From NCBI GenBank assembly GCA_002427105.1, contig DIPM01000032.1, positions 1 to 64,000 of the forward strand: a stretch of 64,000 nucleotides of DNA. Direction: 5' to 3'. Numbering within the stretch: the first letter of the stretch is position 1; every line of letters starts with the position of its first letter. The stretch comes from Marinilabiliaceae bacterium UBA5488 (GTDB lineage: Bacteria > Bacteroidota > Bacteroidia > Bacteroidales > Marinilabiliaceae). Positions 61,120 through 64,000 of the stretch are shown here, one piece after another. Below the pieces are notes generated by a model that saw nothing but the letters and a program-made list of their open reading frames with translations, was not told the DNA's origin and did not search any database. The translations under genes were made by a program, and so were the position numbers.

Positions 61120-61665
61120 ATGAAAAAGAGAGTAGCGCTATTTGGTATGATTCCGGTTATGCTGTTTGGCGCAACAGTGGAAGCCGGATATGCTCAGGGT
61201 AAAGCGGATAATACGATGCCTGCCTATTACAGCTACTCTTACAACACTCCTGTTGCAATAGATGTAATGAAAAAGGTCGAGCATTGGATGCTGGTTGATT
61301 TTTCTATTAAGGATTATGATCATAGCGGATTTATGCTGGAGCAGTGGATGCTTGGAAATGATGTTAGCAAGCAAAATAAAAAGCTGGAGAACTGGATGCT
61401 AAATATAGCGCCCGATGTTGATACAGCTGAGATTGAATTGCTGGATTGGATGCTGAACGCGGAGCTTGATACATTACAGCCCGAATTAAATGCTATTAAT
61501 GAGAGCTTTGATGAGCTTGAAGATTGGATGCTTAAGGCAGAACAGGAGGCAGAACCAGGCTTTATCGATGCGGTCTTGAAAGTGATGAACTGGATGTTTA
61601 ACGGTAGTTTTTCTGAAAACGAGGAGGTGAACGATGTCGAATCGTGGATGGTAGATGGGTTCTGA
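61120..61665 (+). CDS. Secreted WML-repeat protein, unrecognised
   Basis: 181 residues from ATG 61120, preceded at 61108-61114 by GGAGGAG, a strong Shine-Dalgarno rare in this window; an ATG at 61105 would add five residues and overlap that site. A signal peptide ends near GYAQ. The mature protein is acidic and carries seven copies of a motif with the form hydrophobic-Glu/Leu-x-Trp-Met-Leu/Phe/Val: VEHWML, LEQWML, LENWML, LLDWML, LEDWML, VMNWMF, VESWMV, 16-26 residues apart, the last ending the protein. The periodicity suggests amphipathic helices with exposed or stacked Trp-Met pairs. Function unknown. It is flanked by a terminator shared with the next, convergent gene. Confidence 0.8.
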   Translation: MKKRVALFGMIPVMLFGATVEAGYAQGKADNTMPAYYSYSYNTPVAIDVMKKVEHWMLVDFSIKDYDHSGFMLEQWMLGNDVSKQNKKLENWMLNIAPDVDTAEIELLDWMLNAELDTLQPELNAINESFDELEDWMLKAEQEAEPGFIDAVLKVMNWMFNGSFSENEEVNDVESWMVDGF

Positions 61666-61683
61666 GTTTTAATTATGATTAAA

Positions 61684-61711
61684 AAAAGAAGGGGCGCGAG
61701 CCCCTTCTTTT
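61684..61711. terminator. Bidirectional terminator
   Basis: AAAAGAAGGGGC (61684-61695) pairs with GCCCCTTCTTTT (61700-61711), 4-base loop GCGA, between the convergent WML and redoxin genes. Confidence 0.88.
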
Positions 61712-61712
61712 A

Positions 61713-62291
61713 TTATACCAGGTCACATGCTTCGGCAGGCATCCAGTGCTTATCTTTTCCTTTCCATTTCACATTGCAGCCAATAGGGTTTGTAGCCGTT
61801 ATGTGAAGCGGGTTGCCTTTAGTTACAGCTTCAAGCACGATATCAAGAGTGTTTTCCGCCATTTTAGAAATGTCGCGCGGCGAATCTACGCCTCGGCCGG
61901 TATATACCAGTTCTCTTTCCTCGTTAAAAACATAAAAATGAGGAGTGCGAAGCGCCCCGTAGGCCAGTGCCACTTCCTGCGTTTTATCGTGAAGATAAAG
62001 CCAGGGGAATTTATGCTCGTTCATTCGTTTCACCATGTTGGGAAAACTGTCCTCTTCATTTGTCTTTTCGCTGTTGGAGTTTATACCAACGAAGCGCACG
62101 TCTCGTTCTGCAAATTTCTCGGCAGTTATCGCGGTTAGCTCGTCCGAACCGATAACGTAAGGACAGTGATTGCAAGTAAAGAAAATCACCAGCCATTTAT
62201 TGTTGAAATCGCTAAGCGCATAACTTTTACCATCAGTTGCCGGAAGATTGAAATCCGGCGCTTTTTGCCCAATTTCTAGTGTAAATGCCAT
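61713..62291 (-). CDS. Thioredoxin-fold redoxin (AhpC/TSA-like)
   Basis: 192 residues from MAFTLEIGQKAPDF; an in-frame start 14 codons earlier is less likely. APDFNLPATDGK and LVIFFTCNHCPYVIGSD with a CxxC pair (Cys-Asn-His-Cys) mark a TlpA/AhpC-type thiol oxidoreductase. The family member with the FFTCNHCPYV motif is widespread and cytoplasmic; the precise substrate is unknown. Transcribed alone. Confidence 0.88.
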   Translation of the reverse strand: MAFTLEIGQKAPDFNLPATDGKSYALSDFNNKWLVIFFTCNHCPYVIGSDELTAITAEKFAERDVRFVGINSNSEKTNEEDSFPNMVKRMNEHKFPWLYLHDKTQEVALAYGALRTPHFYVFNEERELVYTGRGVDSPRDISKMAENTLDIVLEAVTKGNPLHITATNPIGCNVKWKGKDKHWMPAEACDLV

Positions 62292-62444
62292 AGGATGTTT
62301 TTTAAAAGTTAATATGCTACAATTTTTAAACAAGTAAAGGGAAAAAAAGTTTGTGACTCTTTACTGGTTTTTGCTTAAGCTCAGCAAACTTTTCCATAGT
62401 GATTAATTGCTAACTTTGTTTGCGCTTAACTATGCTTTTTTGCT

Positions 62445-63467
62445 ATGTCTAAAAGAATAATACTACTTACTAATTTAGGGTCGCCCGACTCGTTGAAGCT
62501 TACTGATGTACGCAGATACCTGAACGAATTTCTAATGGACAAGAGGGTCATCGATCTTCCCTTCTTAGCCCGTTTTATCCTGGTCAGAGGGATTATTACA
62601 CCCTTCAGGGCTCCGCGAAGCGCTGCTAAATACAAAAAGATTTGGACAGAAAAGGGCTCTCCCTTGATTCTTATTGCAAAGCAACTGGCAGAGAAAGTTT
62701 CTGCCTTATCGGGATTGCCGGTTTATGTTTCTATGCGATATGGAAATCCCACACCGGATTCCGTTCTTAAAAAAATTGCTGCCTTACACCCTGATGCCGA
62801 AGAGCTGATACTATTCCCTTTATATCCTCATTACGCCATGAGCAGTTATGAAACGGCTGTTGAACATATTAAGGATAGCTTTAAAAAGGGCGATTTTGAA
62901 TTCAAACTCAAGGTAATACCGCCCTATTATGATGATAGGGCTTATATAGGCGCTCTTGCATCGTCTGTTGAAAGCTATTTGAAAAACGGGACTCACGACC
63001 ATTTGCTGTTCAGCTATCATGGCATCCCTGAACGACATATTTTAAAAAGTGATCGCGACGCGGGGCATTGCCTGAAAAGCCCTAATTGTTGCAGTGTTTA
63101 TTCACCTTCCCATGAAAATTGCTATCGCCATCAGGTACTTGAAACCACGCGTCTGCTGGCAGAAAGACTGCGCTTGCCGCAAGACTTTTACTCCATATCG
63201 TTTCAGTCGCGCCTTGGGAGGGACAAGTGGCTGGGGCCATCAACGTCTGAAGTGCTCTCACAGCTTCCGGCGCGTGGCGTAAAAAACCTTCTGGTAGTCT
63301 GCCCTGCTTTTGTGAGCGATTGCCTCGAGACTCTCGAAGAGATTGATATGGAAGGACGTGAAACTTTTCTTCAGGCCGGGGGAGTGCTCTACAACACTGT
63401 TCCCTGTCTTAACAGCAGCGATCTGTGGGCGGAGGCAGTTGTGAAAATGGTGACTTCGATTCCATAA
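62445..63467 (+). CDS. hemH: Ferrochelatase
   Basis: 340 residues. It inserts Fe2+ into protoporphyrin IX, the last step of heme synthesis. LLTNLGSPDS at the start, FPLYPHYAMSSYETA, the catalytic His in FSYHGIPERHI, and VVCPAFVSDCLETLEEI follow in order. Four Cys cluster in CLKSPNCC...NCYRHQ (about residues 208-227), a cysteine-rich variant seen in some bacterial ferrochelatases. Convergent with menA. Heme is used by cytochromes and fumarate respiration, which agrees with menA and the fumarase. Confidence 0.94.
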   Translation: MSKRIILLTNLGSPDSLKLTDVRRYLNEFLMDKRVIDLPFLARFILVRGIITPFRAPRSAAKYKKIWTEKGSPLILIAKQLAEKVSALSGLPVYVSMRYGNPTPDSVLKKIAALHPDAEELILFPLYPHYAMSSYETAVEHIKDSFKKGDFEFKLKVIPPYYDDRAYIGALASSVESYLKNGTHDHLLFSYHGIPERHILKSDRDAGHCLKSPNCCSVYSPSHENCYRHQVLETTRLLAERLRLPQDFYSISFQSRLGRDKWLGPSTSEVLSQLPARGVKNLLVVCPAFVSDCLETLEEIDMEGRETFLQAGGVLYNTVPCLNSSDLWAEAVVKMVTSIP

Positions 63468-63513
63468 AGACCTTTACCGCATGCTAAGCATCCGGCAAGT
63501 CCTGAGCAGCTGT

Positions 63514-64000
63514 TTAAAATATCAAGACTACTGCATTCAATACAACAAAAAGCAGTATGCTAAGTGAAAGGTTGCGCAACTCGCCATCAAGCTTTGATGG
63601 CTCACGGGTTTTAAAGCTGCGAACGATATTTCTGATAAAAAGCGGAAGTGCGAGTAAGGACGGCCACAGGAGCATAGTCCGTGATGTCAGGATAGCATAA
63701 ATAAGAAAGAGTAGCCACCCATCAGCCAATAGTGCCGCGTGATACCACAAGGCCTTGTTGCGACCCATCCTTACCACCATAGTTATTTTGCCGCTTTTAC
63801 GATCCGATTCTATATCACGGATATTATTAAGGTTTAAGACCCCTGTGCTAAATAGTCCTATACTACTTGCCGGGAGCAGCACTTCCCATTGCCAGGCGTT
63901 AGTATGCAAAAAATAAGAGCCTGCAACTCCCACAATTCCGAAAAACAAAAAGACGTATATGTCACCCAGTCCGCGATAGCCATAAGGATTTTTGCCTGCC
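63514..64000 (-). CDS. menA: 1,4-dihydroxy-2-naphthoate prenyltransferase, partial
   Basis: The C-terminal 161 residues of an integral-membrane UbiA-family prenyltransferase; the frame stays open to the right edge, so the gene continues beyond. The segment NPYGYRGLGDIYVF, just past 63948, is typical of MenA, and NNIRDIESDRKSGKITMVVRMG is its second Asp-rich motif (DxxxD). It attaches the isoprenoid tail to 1,4-dihydroxy-2-naphthoate in menaquinone synthesis. Confidence 0.93.
   Translation of the reverse strand, partial: AGKNPYGYRGLGDIYVFLFFGIVGVAGSYFLHTNAWQWEVLLPASSIGLFSTGVLNLNNIRDIESDRKSGKITMVVRMGRNKALWYHAALLADGWLLFLIYAILTSRTMLLWPSLLALPLFIRNIVRSFKTREPSKLDGELRNLSLSILLFVVLNAVVLIF

Noticed and set aside
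1..64000. Prophage, conjugative element, toxin-antitoxin pair or defence system
   Set aside because: No integrase, capsid, relaxase, Cas, restriction or Abi-like gene is recognisable; neighbours are housekeeping and envelope genes.

Overview
The window comes from a Bacteroidota chromosome, most likely a Bacteroidales/Marinilabiliales-type anaerobe or facultative organism. This rests on lineage-typical promoters (TTG-N19-TAnnTTTG at several genes), type IX secretion C-terminal domains (one intact gene near 8.9 kb and one orphan fragment near 42.5 kb), DUF4831 and DUF4914 proteins, an ECF sigma/OM-barrel pair, menaquinone synthesis (menA at the right edge) and weak Shine-Dalgarno sites. Species cannot be assigned. 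No rRNA, CRISPR array, prophage or intact transposase gene was seen.

Layout. 0-2.4 kb: three unrecognised envelope genes (barrel, lipoprotein, secreted helical protein), a 58-codon winged-helix protein and tRNA-Arg(ACG). 2.8-9.7 kb: an M23 peptidase, a TPR protein and a PIF1-like helicase with TPR tail, then a secreted protein with a T9SS-like tail. 9.7-10.8 kb: a non-coding repeat array with three copies of a TIR-bounded, MITE-like element. 10.8-14 kb: metY, an OsmC protein, an orphan LuxR response regulator and a small membrane protein. 14-21.3 kb: an L-fucose locus (AKR dehydrogenase, Zn-dehydrogenase, amidohydrolase, FucP-type transporter, then an esterase) with a divergent AraC regulator; the matching GH95 alpha-L-fucosidase lipoprotein lies at 29.4-31.8 kb. 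21.3-29 kb: TapB-like protein, GNAT/amidase fusion, class I fumarase, and a DUF4914-purE-tsaC operon in which PurE looks like a class II AIR carboxylase. 31.8-33 kb: cytidylate-kinase-like gene preceded by two similar short terminated RNA-like units. 33-42 kb: YfcC transporter, NUDIX, POT transporter with a periplasmic insert, NAD(P)HX repair enzyme, DUF4831 lipoprotein, ABC exporter. 42-42.7 kb: a scar region with a MITE candidate, strong hairpins and an orphan T9SS tail. 42.7-48.5 kb: sigma factor/barrel pair, smpB, Yip1-like protein, miaA and a cyclase-HD fusion. 48.6-54.1 kb: metallophosphoesterase, MBL hydrolase, glyA, ClC channel. 54.3-56.8 kb: thiM-thiE-thiD under a TPP riboswitch with an overlapping terminator. 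57-64 kb: receiver-SpoIIE phosphatase, YegP, lipoprotein, serine hydrolase, a remarkable secreted WML-repeat protein, a thioredoxin-like protein, hemH and partial menA.

How genes work together. The best-connected set is fucose use: surface fucosidase, transporter, oxidation of L-fucose to the lactone, lactone opening, and a candidate regulator; a 12-base word is shared by the araC and fucosidase upstream regions. The fuconate dehydratase and final cleavage enzymes are not in the window. The thiamine operon carries thiazole and pyrimidine kinases plus thiamine-phosphate synthase under thiamine-pyrophosphate control. The least explained items are the WML-repeat protein, the paired short RNAs and the repeat array.
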